Of a stretch of 64,000 nt of DNA, positions 37,584 to 47,138 are shown in pieces. Both the position numbers and the translations under genes were made by a program. Below the pieces are notes generated by a model that was given only the letters and a program-made list of their open reading frames with translations, ran no database searches and was not told the origin of the DNA. This stretch comes from Verrucomicrobiota bacterium. GTDB taxonomy: Bacteria > Verrucomicrobiota > Verrucomicrobiia > Limisphaerales > Pedosphaeraceae. The number at the start of each line of letters is the position of its first letter. Position 1 is the stretch's first letter. The stretch covers positions 62,001-126,000 of the forward strand of contig JAJPHR010000045.1 in NCBI GenBank assembly GCA_021325145.1, in the 5' to 3' direction.

Positions 37584-40418
37584 ATGGTTACTCTGATCGT
37601 GCAGCATCTATTCTTCAGCTCGGCAATAAACCCTGTTTCAAAGCCCGCTCTGAGAAGTCGATCTGCCACCGCAACGCTGACCTGGTTCGGACTTTTGCTA
37701 TTCGTTTGCTTGAGCGCGCCGGTCCGGCTTGATGCGGCTACGTTGTCCGATCCGGCCGTCGATGCCTACAATGTGCGTGTCAGCACCGAGACGTTTGCCG
37801 GCCTCTATAAGTTCACGACCGACACTTTGTTGGTCGAGACGGCGCAGGCAATCACGAACTTTGGCAGTGACACGATCAAGTTCTACATGGGCCACAACAC
37901 CGCCAACCAGAGCGGCGTCACGCTGACCGCGAACATTACCAATCTAATGACCCTGGCGCGGGACGAGCCTTCCTATCGGCGCGTGCTGGACATGCCCTTC
38001 CGGCACATCATTATGTGGGAGTATCCCTTCTCCAATCCGGATGCTCCCTTCCAGGATGGAAATTACACCGCCACCGAGCAGGCGAACGATTACCGGGAAA
38101 TGTACGACCTGACCCATTATCTCCTGACCAATTACAACAATTCCGGCAAAACGTTTTACCTCGGCCATTGGGAAGGCGACGGCTACTTGTCGGTGAACAA
38201 CTGGACCACGAATCCCAGCCCCGCCGTCGTCACCAACATGATTCTCTGGGAGAACAACCGCCAAAAAGCCGTCGATGACGCCAAGGCCGCCACGAGTCGC
38301 ACGAATGTCAGTGTGTATTATTATGCGGAAGCCAATCGCGTGCGTGATGCGATGCTCAACGGCCCCACTAACAACGTGCGCCTGATCAATGCCGTGGTGC
38401 CTTATCTTACCAACCTCGATTATCTTTCCTATTCCTCTTATGACGCGCAAGACCTCAGCGCTACCGACTTGTACGCCACCCTGAACTACATGCAAGCCAG
38501 GCTTTCGACCAATAAAGCGTCAGTGATTCCCGGCGAGCGGATCTGGATTGGCGAATACGGTCACGGTGGCAACTCGACCGATTCGCAGGAGCCGTTCAAC
38601 CGCGCTTACATCCAGCGGCTGCTGAATTGGGCGCCGGCGGGTCCGCGCTTCATTCTTTACTGGGAGATGTACGACAACGAAGCAGGCAAGAACTTTTGCC
38701 TCATCGATTCGAACAACGTGAAAACAGCTTCCTGGTACCTGCATCAACGTTTTCACAATCAGGCGCAGTTGCTCGTGGCTCAATTCAAGGAGAAGAACGG
38801 CCGTCTTCCGCTGGATTCAGAATTTGCCCCATTGGTGACGCCACTCTTGAACGCGCCGCTGCCTGCTCCCGTGGCCCTGGCTGTTGCGAATGTCGGCGGC
38901 GACCTGCTCACCGCCGCTTCGGCCTCAATTTCCGGCACGCTCGCGCAAGGGATTTACGGCGACAATGCAGCCAGCGTGCGGGTTTATTGGGGTCGGCAGG
39001 ACGGCGGCGCTGTGCGCGGTAACTGGGAGAACAGCCAGCTTGTGGGTGTCAATACCAACTTCAATCCCGCCATCTTCACCGCCACGCTGACCAATCTCGC
39101 GCCGCAAACCAATTATTATTTTCGCTTTTACGCCACCAATTCCGGCGGCGAAGCCTGGGCGCCCGCATCCGCTCAATTGAGCACCGTGACGCTCAACCCG
39201 CCGGACTTTGGATCGCGGATGAAAATCTCCTTTTCTGGCTACAACCGTGGTGAAGCGCTGGCCAATCTTCCGGTCCTCGTGAACCTGGGAACGAATCTGC
39301 CCGGCTTCACTTACGGCTCGTTCGCGTCGTCCAGCGGCGGCGACTTGCGATTTGCAGATGCGAGCGGCGTGCGCCTGATTCCACATGAGATTGACGAGTG
39401 GAATACCGGGGGCGTTTCGAGTGTCTGGGTGCAAGTGCCGCTGCTCGCGAGCACGAATGATTTTATCTGGGCCTACTGGGGCAATCCCGCCGCCACCAAC
39501 CCGCCCGCCTCCACAACGAACGGCGCCGTTTGGGCGCCTGCGCACAATCTCGTCTGGCACCTGAAGGAAAGCGGATTTCCATACGCCGACAGCACCGGCC
39601 AATATCCGGCCACGTCCGGCGTCCCGGCCGTTTCGGTGGGGGGATTCATCGGGCACGGCATTTCGCTCAATGGCTCATCGCAGTATCTCAACGCCGGGCC
39701 GATCAACATGGGCGGCGCATTTACCCTTTCCGCGTGGATCAAACTTTCCAGCAGCGCCACCAACATCCAAACCATTTGGGCCAACAAGATTGGCGGCTGG
39801 AACTCCGACGGGTTCGCGCTCTACGTGGATAGTTTCAATACCGCCGATCAGAAGCTGATCCTTGAGACTGGCGATGGCACGAACGGCTCGGCGGTGGCGA
39901 GCGGGCCAGGCGCGGTCAGCTTCGGCCAATGGCATCGTGTCGTCGCAGTCGTGAATCGCACTGCCGGCACCGGGCAGTTGTTTGTGGATGGAACAAACGT
40001 CACCCAATCGGGGTCGGTAACCACCACGTTAGGCAACCAGGCTGCGGTTAACCTCGGCAGATTCACCGACGGCAGTTTTCGTCTTACGGGCACCATCGAC
40101 GAAGCGCGCATTGAAGCAGGAACCCCTTCCGCAAATTGGGTCTGGGCGGGCGGCATGACGGCTGCGTCGAATAGTACGTTCAGCGCCTATTCTGTGGTCA
40201 ATCCGCAACCCACACTTTCGGCAACGCATTCAGGCAATGCGCCGGCCTTGACCTGGCCCGCCAGTGCGGGCGTGTTCACGCTTTATACAACCACCAGCCT
40301 GACTCCTCCCGCCTGGGTTCCAGTTTCGGCACAGCCAGTACTGATCAATTCTCAATGGCAGTATACCCTTGCCGCGAGTGGCGGCTCGATTCAATACTAC
40401 CGCCTCCAAGCCCGATGA
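37584..40418 (+). CDS. Secreted TIM-barrel-like enzyme candidate fused to DUF2341 and LamG
   Basis: 944 residues; signal peptide about 25-51. Residues 60-420 do not fall in a family I can name, but they look like a (beta/alpha)8 hydrolase: GHWEGDGYL (Glu197) and IWIGEYGHGGNS (Glu324) have the spacing of a retaining acid/base and nucleophile pair. FILYWEMYDNE follows, as in clan GH-A. An FN3-like part (440-540), DUF2341 (546-650), LamG (about 665-880) and a terminal module ending QYYRLQAR complete it. Its last codons overlap the next gene (ATGA), so they are co-translated. Glycosidase activity is inference. Confidence 0.85.
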   Translation: MVTLIVQHLFFSSAINPVSKPALRSRSATATLTWFGLLLFVCLSAPVRLDAATLSDPAVDAYNVRVSTETFAGLYKFTTDTLLVETAQAITNFGSDTIKFYMGHNTANQSGVTLTANITNLMTLARDEPSYRRVLDMPFRHIIMWEYPFSNPDAPFQDGNYTATEQANDYREMYDLTHYLLTNYNNSGKTFYLGHWEGDGYLSVNNWTTNPSPAVVTNMILWENNRQKAVDDAKAATSRTNVSVYYYAEANRVRDAMLNGPTNNVRLINAVVPYLTNLDYLSYSSYDAQDLSATDLYATLNYMQARLSTNKASVIPGERIWIGEYGHGGNSTDSQEPFNRAYIQRLLNWAPAGPRFILYWEMYDNEAGKNFCLIDSNNVKTASWYLHQRFHNQAQLLVAQFKEKNGRLPLDSEFAPLVTPLLNAPLPAPVALAVANVGGDLLTAASASISGTLAQGIYGDNAASVRVYWGRQDGGAVRGNWENSQLVGVNTNFNPAIFTATLTNLAPQTNYYFRFYATNSGGEAWAPASAQLSTVTLNPPDFGSRMKISFSGYNRGEALANLPVLVNLGTNLPGFTYGSFASSSGGDLRFADASGVRLIPHEIDEWNTGGVSSVWVQVPLLASTNDFIWAYWGNPAATNPPASTTNGAVWAPAHNLVWHLKESGFPYADSTGQYPATSGVPAVSVGGFIGHGISLNGSSQYLNAGPINMGGAFTLSAWIKLSSSATNIQTIWANKIGGWNSDGFALYVDSFNTADQKLILETGDGTNGSAVASGPGAVSFGQWHRVVAVVNRTAGTGQLFVDGTNVTQSGSVTTTLGNQAAVNLGRFTDGSFRLTGTIDEARIEAGTPSANWVWAGGMTAASNSTFSAYSVVNPQPTLSATHSGNAPALTWPASAGVFTLYTTTSLTPPAWVPVSAQPVLINSQWQYTLAASGGSIQYYRLQAR

Positions 40419-43075
40419 TTAGTTACCACACCGATCTCCGCCCTTTCTCGCCAGCGAAGCCGCCGGGGGAAAATTTTTCGTTTCGAAATTTTCTCTGCGT
40501 TGCCTTGGTGCTCGCCATCTGCGCGATTCGTGCTTACGCCCAGGAAGCCCGGCAGACGGTCGATCTTCCCGGCCATCGTTCCGATGGTTCGGTGCTCTTG
40601 CCCAATCAATGGTCTTTGCGGCCCGCCGGACGACAGGTGGATTTGGGCGATCTGCCGGTCAATATTGCGGTGCATCCGGCCGGGCGATTTGCCGCTGTGT
40701 TACATTCAGGCCATGGAGCGCATCAAATCATTGTTGTCGATGTGAAGGAGGCGAAAGCCGTCTGCCGCGCGCCTGTTCACGAGTCATTCTATGGACTGGC
40801 GTTTTCCCGGAATGGCGATCATCTTTATTGCAGCGGCGCGGGAGATGAAGTGGTGCATGTGTTTGATTTTCACGACGGGCAATTAAACACAAACCGGGAT
40901 ATTCGCCTGCGCGATCCGCGTCGCCGTGGCGTGCCCTGCGGCCTGGCGGTTTCTGGCGATGAACGCAGTCTCTTCGTGGCCAACCTTTGGGGGCAGTGTA
41001 TCTCGCTCATTGATTTGACAGTTCCGCCAACGGAAACCAACCACCTGGAAATAACCTTCACCGCTTCCGAAGCGAGTTCCAACACACCAGCCGCGCGCCT
41101 TTATGAAGACCACGGACCGATTGACCTGGATTTCGCCGCGGTAACAAAGCGCGCGCAGGTGTCGCTTGATCCCACTGCTCCCGACGCAGCATTTCCTTAC
41201 GGTTGTGTGTTGGATCCAAAGCGCCATCGGCTCTACGCCAGCTTGTGGGCGAAAGCCTGCGTGGCAGTGATTAACACGGACTCTCATCAGATACTGGCTC
41301 GTTGGGCCACGGAAGAGCATCCGAACGAAATGGTGCTGACAAGGTCTGGACGGTTCCTTTTCGTCGCAAATGCAAACCGGAATACGGTTACCGTCCTTGA
41401 TACAAAGACGGGCCGCGCCATCGAAACGCTGGATGCGTCACTTTCTCCGAATGCCTTGCCCGGCTCCACTCCGAACAGCCTCGCCTTATCGCCCGATGAA
41501 ACCAAACTGTTCGTGGCCAACGCTTGCAACAACAACATCGCCGTGTTCGACATTCACACCATCGGCAAAAGCCGCTCGCTCGGGTTCATTCCGGTCGGCT
41601 GGTATCCCACTTCCGTGCGTGTGACGCCCGATGGCCGCTACTTGCTGGTTGCCAACGGCAAAGGCTTGGAATCCAAACCCAATCCCAAAGGTCCGCAACC
41701 GGGCCACAAGGGCAATGCGGGCACGAGTTCGATCAAGAATTTATTTCCTGGCACACTTAGTATTATCGAATTGCCTCGGGAAAAAGATTTTACGGCCCAA
41801 CTGGCCGCCTACACCGCGCAGGCGTGGCAATGCACGCCGCAACACAGTGTCAATTCGCCACCCGTGCCCGCGGAAAATCCGGTGCCGGCTGCGCCTGGAA
41901 AGAGCAGCCCGATCAAATATTGCATTTACATCATCAAAGAGAACCGGACTTACGATCAGGTGCTCGGTGATCTTCCGCAGGGCAACGGCGATCCTTCACT
42001 TTGTCTCTTCCCTGAGCAAGTCACTCCAAACCATCACGCCCTCGCCCGCGAATTCGTGCTGCTCGATAATTTTTATGTCGATGCCGAAGTCAGCGCCGAC
42101 GGCCACGAATGGTCGATGGCCGCGTATGCCACTGATTTCGTCGAGAAAATGTGGCCGCTGAGTTACGGGCACAACCAAAAGGGCAAATACTCGCATCCGG
42201 CCGAGGGCGGCTTTCCCATCTCCGCGCCGGCCAGCGGCTACATTTGGGACCGCGCGCGAGAAACCGGCGTGAGCTATCGCAGTTATGGCGAGTTCATTTT
42301 TAACGGCAAGACGCCCGCCGACCCCGGCACCACTCGACTGGCGGCGTTGCAAGGACATTTCGATCCGTTGTTCCGCAGTTTCGATACCGGTTATCCGGAC
42401 ATCAAGCGCGCGGAACGCTTCATCTCCGAATTGAAACGATTCGAAACAGAAGGCGAAATGCCGCGGTTGCAAATCGTCCGGTTGCCGAACGACCACACCA
42501 CCGGCGCGTGGCCCGGCAGCTTTACGCCCACGGCCTACCTGGCCGACAACGATGCGGGCCTGGGCATGCTTGTGGAAGCGGTCAGCCACTCGAAGTTCTG
42601 GCCACAGTTGGCCATCTTCGTGTTGGAGGACGATGCTCAGGACGGCCCCGACCATGTTGATGCACATCGCAGCCCCGCTTTCATCATCAGCCCTTACACA
42701 CGCCGGGGTTCGGTCGATTCCACGATGTATTCCACCAGCAGCATGTTAAGAACCATGGAACTCATCCTTGGACTAACGCCGATGACTCAATTCGATGCCG
42801 CCGCGACTCCCATGGCGAACGCGTTTCAGGCAGTGCCCGACTTGCGCCCCTATGATGCCCGCCCGGAGACGGTGGATATGAAAGCCCGCAACAGCCGCCT
42901 CGCCTGGGGTGGCGCGGCTTCGCGCAAAATGGATTTCAGCAAGGAAGACGCCACCGACGAGTCCATGCTCAACGAAATCGTCTGGCGTTCCGTCCGCGGC
43001 CCCGGCAGCGTAATGCCCGCCCCCCGCCATGCTGCCTTTGTCTTCGCCGCTGCGAAAAACCGCGATGACGACTAG
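40415..43075 (+). CDS. YncE-type beta-propeller fused to phosphoesterase domain
   Basis: 886 residues. The start at ATG 40415 overlaps the previous stop as ATGA. After a signal peptide (about 28-47), residues 55-470 form a seven-bladed YVTN/YncE-like propeller (LFVANLWGQCISLIDL, FLFVANANRNTVTVLDTKTG). The rest is a phosphoesterase/alkaline-phosphatase-like domain: IYIIKENRTYDQVLGD at about 510, with later acidic/His residues (FVLEDDAQDGPDHVDAHRSP) that bind metal in the family. It should cleave phosphoesters outside the cytoplasm. Bacterial proteins with this fusion are known, but their substrate is not. It does not have the aromatic-Y-R tail. Confidence 0.93.
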   Translation: MISYHTDLRPFSPAKPPGENFSFRNFLCVALVLAICAIRAYAQEARQTVDLPGHRSDGSVLLPNQWSLRPAGRQVDLGDLPVNIAVHPAGRFAAVLHSGHGAHQIIVVDVKEAKAVCRAPVHESFYGLAFSRNGDHLYCSGAGDEVVHVFDFHDGQLNTNRDIRLRDPRRRGVPCGLAVSGDERSLFVANLWGQCISLIDLTVPPTETNHLEITFTASEASSNTPAARLYEDHGPIDLDFAAVTKRAQVSLDPTAPDAAFPYGCVLDPKRHRLYASLWAKACVAVINTDSHQILARWATEEHPNEMVLTRSGRFLFVANANRNTVTVLDTKTGRAIETLDASLSPNALPGSTPNSLALSPDETKLFVANACNNNIAVFDIHTIGKSRSLGFIPVGWYPTSVRVTPDGRYLLVANGKGLESKPNPKGPQPGHKGNAGTSSIKNLFPGTLSIIELPREKDFTAQLAAYTAQAWQCTPQHSVNSPPVPAENPVPAAPGKSSPIKYCIYIIKENRTYDQVLGDLPQGNGDPSLCLFPEQVTPNHHALAREFVLLDNFYVDAEVSADGHEWSMAAYATDFVEKMWPLSYGHNQKGKYSHPAEGGFPISAPASGYIWDRARETGVSYRSYGEFIFNGKTPADPGTTRLAALQGHFDPLFRSFDTGYPDIKRAERFISELKRFETEGEMPRLQIVRLPNDHTTGAWPGSFTPTAYLADNDAGLGMLVEAVSHSKFWPQLAIFVLEDDAQDGPDHVDAHRSPAFIISPYTRRGSVDSTMYSTSSMLRTMELILGLTPMTQFDAAATPMANAFQAVPDLRPYDARPETVDMKARNSRLAWGGAASRKMDFSKEDATDESMLNEIVWRSVRGPGSVMPAPRHAAFVFAAAKNRDDD

Positions 43076-43199
43076 CCTGTGTCCCGCCAGTCGAAGGAAT
43101 CAGCTTGGATCCTCTAAAATCAGGCAGGTCTTCCTGCGTGGTTGCAGGACCATTTCGCGGTTCACCACGCTTGCACGTATGAAACGCAAAGCTTTGGCT

Positions 43200-44453
43200 C
43201 TATGGAAATTGGGCTTCCAGTTTGCTGAGTTGGTCTAACGCCTTTTCTTCCTGGCCTGACACAGCGTTTGTGAAGACTTGGTCCAGGGCTGAAGCCAGTG
43301 CCGCATTAGTGGCAGAGTTGCGGCGGAGGTTGTAAAACTGAAAGGCGGATGCCAGATCATTGGTAGGCAGGGGGCGCTTGGGGTCAAGCTTCCGGCGGCA
43401 TAAATCCTGTATCAAGCGTAGATCACGAAAACCATATTCCCTGGTCGGCTCAATGGTCGTGCCCTCACCAAAGTCATTCCAAGTGACAATTTGAACGAGC
43501 GCGGAGTTGTTGGTCCAGGCGCGGTTGAAATTTTCACGCAGGGTTTCACCATTCCGGTCACCAAGGTAGCCCCAGTAATCGCGTACGCCGGCACGCTGGT
43601 AAATGTCGTGGAAGCGGGGAAACGCGCTGCTGATGAAGGCAGGCCAGGACGCGGATTTTTTTTCGAAGTCAGCAAGATAATTTTTAAGGGCAGCCTCCGA
43701 CAAAACCCCGCCGGCACCCGGTTGCTGGCTCAACCACATTGGCGGCCAGCCAAAAGCACCCAGTCCGGCGTCCAACCGATTGTCTTCGGTAAAAAAGTTG
43801 GGCCGTTCGGAGGCGTCGAGCACGGAAAAAATCTCATCCCAATTGGTGCTGGACAAGAAATACTGCGGACCGAAGTTTTCCAGGAGCGGTTTGCCCTTAA
43901 GCCGGAAATAGCTTGGGTCGCGGAAAAAGTTGGTTTGCAGATAGAGTATTTCCCGCTGAGCATGATGAATGGCCTCGGCGGCGCTGAGGCGATTGCCGTC
44001 AATGAGGCGCCGGATGGTTTGGTCCTCGTAGCAAATTGCGAATTTCAGCCCGGCCTTGCGCGTATAATCAAAGAGCCTGGCCGTGTTGCGGTTGACCGCG
44101 GCGTAGTCGAAATAATCGGCCGAGCCATACCAGTCCACAATCACACCGTCGATGCCCGCGAGTTTCATTAAGAGCACGTGGTATTCGAGCACGGCCGGAT
44201 CAGCGGAATCGTAGGGTCCGATGAGCGGGTAATACCACGAGGCGATTTCACGTTCACCGGATGCGTTCACCTTGTCGGGATTGAAATGATTCATGGTCCA
44301 GTGCCAGCCCCACTCGGCGCTGAATGGCTTGGCGGCATACCAGGGCATATAATAAACCATCACCGGCTTGTCATTGGTTGAAGCGAACGCAACGCATGCG
44401 CCGAGGCTTAGTAAAAATCCAAGCACCGCGAGAATCGTTTTTCCTGGCCTCAT
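43200..44453 (-). CDS. Secreted GH99/GH71-like glycoside hydrolase
   Basis: 417 residues from ATG 44453 ([23 protein letters not shown] starts a signal or lipoprotein-like peptide). It opens with VMVYYMPWY, the first strand motif of GH99/GH71-like proteins, followed by [17 protein letters not shown] and FAICYEDQ. Near the end is [19 protein letters not shown], with the E-G-T-x-I-E-P signature of this group. Enzymes with this fold act as endo-alpha-mannosidases/mannanases or alpha-1,3-glucanases (GH71). It is tail-to-tail with the phosphoesterase gene and 39 bp downstream of the GH87-like gene, so a role on alpha-linked glucan or mannan is plausible. Confidence 0.85.
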   Translation of the reverse strand: MRPGKTILAVLGFLLSLGACVAFASTNDKPVMVYYMPWYAAKPFSAEWGWHWTMNHFNPDKVNASGEREIASWYYPLIGPYDSADPAVLEYHVLLMKLAGIDGVIVDWYGSADYFDYAAVNRNTARLFDYTRKAGLKFAICYEDQTIRRLIDGNRLSAAEAIHHAQREILYLQTNFFRDPSYFRLKGKPLLENFGPQYFLSSTNWDEIFSVLDASERPNFFTEDNRLDAGLGAFGWPPMWLSQQPGAGGVLSEAALKNYLADFEKKSASWPAFISSAFPRFHDIYQRAGVRDYWGYLGDRNGETLRENFNRAWTNNSALVQIVTWNDFGEGTTIEPTREYGFRDLRLIQDLCRRKLDPKRPLPTNDLASAFQFYNLRRNSATNAALASALDQVFTNAVSGQEEKALDQLSKLEAQFP

Positions 44454-44492
44454 ATTCACAACTTTGTCTGGCGCCAAACGACGGCGCAATTA

Positions 44493-46946
44493 TTACGGCG
44501 ACACCGCGCGATAAAATCGCGGCGCCCGGGCGTTTGCGTTGGTATCGGTGAAGGTTGCCGAGGTCCCCAGAGCGTTGGTCGTGCTGCCAGACAAGGGCGT
44601 CCAGAATGGCGGGACAAGATTGCTGGTGGTCTCGACGTGATAATAGAAACCTGGCTGGGTTTCATAGGTAATCAGAACGCCGTTGGTACCTTTGATTGAC
44701 AGCCCGCTTATGGAGGGCGCTGGCGGGAGGAAAGTTGCTTGTTCGATAACGGGGCCATTCAGGGTAATCATGGCGGGATTGTTTCCTCCGGAGTAGCAGC
44801 CACTACCTGTGCCGCTCCAAGCGCCGAAGCCAAACCCGTTGGAAGGCGTGGCGCTGATGCTTAGTGATAGGCCGCCGTTAGTCCATTTGCTCACCGGGCT
44901 GACGCTGCCGCCAGGACCGGCATTCACGGTCAGGTAATATTGGGTCGCGAAATTCACGGTGAAATTCGTGCTTAAGGCCGGACTGACAACATGGGAGATC
45001 GCCCCACCGTCACTCCAGGAACTCCAGACATACTGCGTGCCGGGTCCCGCGCCTTGCGAGCCGGCTGCGGCCAGTGAATGACTCGAGCCAGGGGCCCAGG
45101 TGAACGAGCTGCCGTTTGTATAGCTCGTACCATCCACCATGAATGCGGCGCCCGTTACATTGGCCTGAACCGCTACGCGTACAACATTGGATACGAAAAC
45201 AAAGTTGAATGTGCCGGAATCATTCTGGTATTCGGGCACAACGGAATTGCTGACCGTCAGGCTGCCGCTGGGACAACCATTCAGGCATTTGGCCCACCAG
45301 GCATGCTGCCCTGAAATACTGTTAAGATTATAATTTGTAACATTCACGCTCGTCGCGATGGCATTGGTCAAGGGCCCGGCGCCGCCAAGAATGCTCAAGC
45401 CGGAGGAGATACTGTCAATGATGTTAAGATTATTAAGGTTTAGCCCGGAAATGCCGTTATAGCCATTGTTGTCCATGACTATTTGAACTGCCGAACGCCA
45501 GCCGTAACCACCGTCGTAACCGCCGCAACGAATGAGATCGCACCGTTGCGCGACGTTTGTGCCGCTGAACGTAAAGGAAACGTTGAAGGTGGTGCTGAAC
45601 AGGATGCCACTGCCGTAGGAAAGGTCTGAAAAAAGCGAATCCTCGACGCGATTATTCGCACCCCCATAGATCGCCCCGCCATTGGCGAGAGTAGGCAGCT
45701 GTCCTGTGCAATGGGTGATGACATTGTTGCCGGGAGTGTAGTTTCCCAAAGATGGCGCCGGCCAGATGGCAAAGCAATCGTCGCCAGTGCCACGGGCGGT
45801 GCAGTTGGTTACAATTGTATTTTGCATGGCATAATTGACGTTGATGCCGTCCGCGAGCGTGTCGCGGAACCGGCAACCATCGACCACAAGGCCGCTGGAA
45901 TTGAAGATCCACGCGGCGGACTTGGTGTGTTCGATCCAGATGCGCGAGATGCTGGAACCCGTGCCGTAGCTTCCGCCCAGGCCGTCATTGCCCTCCGAGT
46001 CGTTTCGATAGTTCAGGCGGCCAACAATGGCAAAATCGGACAAGCTGATGTTGCTGCCTGAGCCGTTCAGATTAACCCGCCGCGATGGCGTTGTGTAGAG
46101 CGAAGGACTGCCAACCAGTTTGGAATACCACATGCCCGCCCCAATAATCCGGGTGTTGGAAAACAGATCGATTGTGCCGGTGATCAAATAATCCCCGGCG
46201 GGAATCCAGGCGGATTTGTTTGCGGATCTTGCGGCGGCGATACAATTCTGGAAAGCAGCGGTGCAATCAGTGGCGGCGTCGCCAACTGCGCCGTAATTGG
46301 CCACCGAAATGGAATTGGCTGGCTGCGGGAGAACGGCCGGAACATTCTCCGCATCGACCAGGTCAATGATGTAATAAGCCGCGCTGTCGCTGGCGTCTTT
46401 TTGCAACCGGACGACGGTTCCGGCATTTAGAATCAACCCGTTGATGCGTACTTCGTCAAAAAAATCATGCGCAAAACCGGAGGTGGGATTATTCGTAAAC
46501 GGGTAATTTCCATACAGCCAGGAATATTTCGAGGTCACCGGCAGTCTGGCTGCCAGTACTCCATTGGTGTAAAGGCCGAGGGTGTAATCCGCACCCACGC
46601 CGTCGGTCGTATCCGGCACGCAATAGCGCACTACCAGCGCCGTGGCGGTGGATTGGTTGGTGAACTGGATATATTGACCGGTGCCGTTCAACTGCACACA
46701 CATGCGCCCCGACGCCTCGGTAGGAATTCTAATTGGGTTATATTGCGGCCCCAGGATCGTCCCCCCGCCCACCAGCATGTTTTCCGCCTCGTAAGTCGTC
46801 CATGGCACCACCGCACCGGGTGTGGCTTTGGTTGAAACCACAGAGAGAGTGCAAATCAAAGAAGCCAAAATAATATGGGTTGCAGCCTTTGACCATCCAT
46901 CTCCAATCAAACCCCAACCGGGCAAAGGAGTGAATTTATGAATCAT
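44493..46946 (-). CDS. Secreted GH87-like (alpha-1,3-glucanase/mycodextranase type) parallel beta-helix protein
   Basis: 817 residues from ATG 46946. After a signal peptide comes a carbohydrate-binding CBM6/35-like jelly roll (about 50-190; TTYEAENMLVGGGTI, GQYIQFTN). A right-handed beta-helix (210-590) follows, beginning ISVANYGAVGDAATDCTAAFQ. The helix shows CTARGTGDDCFAIWP and GQLPTLANGGAIYGGANNRV, which resemble the active-site Asp-rich and LANGxAIYGG blocks of GH87. Then come an Ig-like/InlB-like repeat region and a terminal module ending PRFYRAVSP. It should cut alpha-1,3-glucan outside the cell. The GH87 call rests on motif memory, not on a search. Confidence 0.8.
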   Translation of the reverse strand: MIHKFTPLPGWGLIGDGWSKAATHIILASLICTLSVVSTKATPGAVVPWTTYEAENMLVGGGTILGPQYNPIRIPTEASGRMCVQLNGTGQYIQFTNQSTATALVVRYCVPDTTDGVGADYTLGLYTNGVLAARLPVTSKYSWLYGNYPFTNNPTSGFAHDFFDEVRINGLILNAGTVVRLQKDASDSAAYYIIDLVDAENVPAVLPQPANSISVANYGAVGDAATDCTAAFQNCIAAARSANKSAWIPAGDYLITGTIDLFSNTRIIGAGMWYSKLVGSPSLYTTPSRRVNLNGSGSNISLSDFAIVGRLNYRNDSEGNDGLGGSYGTGSSISRIWIEHTKSAAWIFNSSGLVVDGCRFRDTLADGINVNYAMQNTIVTNCTARGTGDDCFAIWPAPSLGNYTPGNNVITHCTGQLPTLANGGAIYGGANNRVEDSLFSDLSYGSGILFSTTFNVSFTFSGTNVAQRCDLIRCGGYDGGYGWRSAVQIVMDNNGYNGISGLNLNNLNIIDSISSGLSILGGAGPLTNAIATSVNVTNYNLNSISGQHAWWAKCLNGCPSGSLTVSNSVVPEYQNDSGTFNFVFVSNVVRVAVQANVTGAAFMVDGTSYTNGSSFTWAPGSSHSLAAAGSQGAGPGTQYVWSSWSDGGAISHVVSPALSTNFTVNFATQYYLTVNAGPGGSVSPVSKWTNGGLSLSISATPSNGFGFGAWSGTGSGCYSGGNNPAMITLNGPVIEQATFLPPAPSISGLSIKGTNGVLITYETQPGFYYHVETTSNLVPPFWTPLSGSTTNALGTSATFTDTNANARAPRFYRAVSP

Positions 46947-47071
46947 AAATTGCGCCGGTTGAGCGGGATCATCTTTTTGCGAGTGTCCAGATTCCTTTCG
47001 GTTCTTTCCGCGCGCAACAGCCACCAGACAATTCCTGACCGACACACATTACACATGCTATTTCGAAAGCA

Positions 47072-47107
47072 ATCCGTCGAGCCTGAAACGGCACAGACTC
47101 GACGGAT
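47072..47107 (-). terminator. Stem-loop after the repeat-domain secreted protein
   Basis: Perfect 10-bp arms ATCCGTCGAG/CTCGACGGAT with a 16-base loop, 31 bp downstream of the 47139-49547 gene and upstream of the GH87-like gene. It lacks a clear T run, so it may act as a processing site or attenuator instead. Confidence 0.45.
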
Positions 47108-47138
47108 GCTGGATTTTCAATCCGACCAATGTGCGTTA

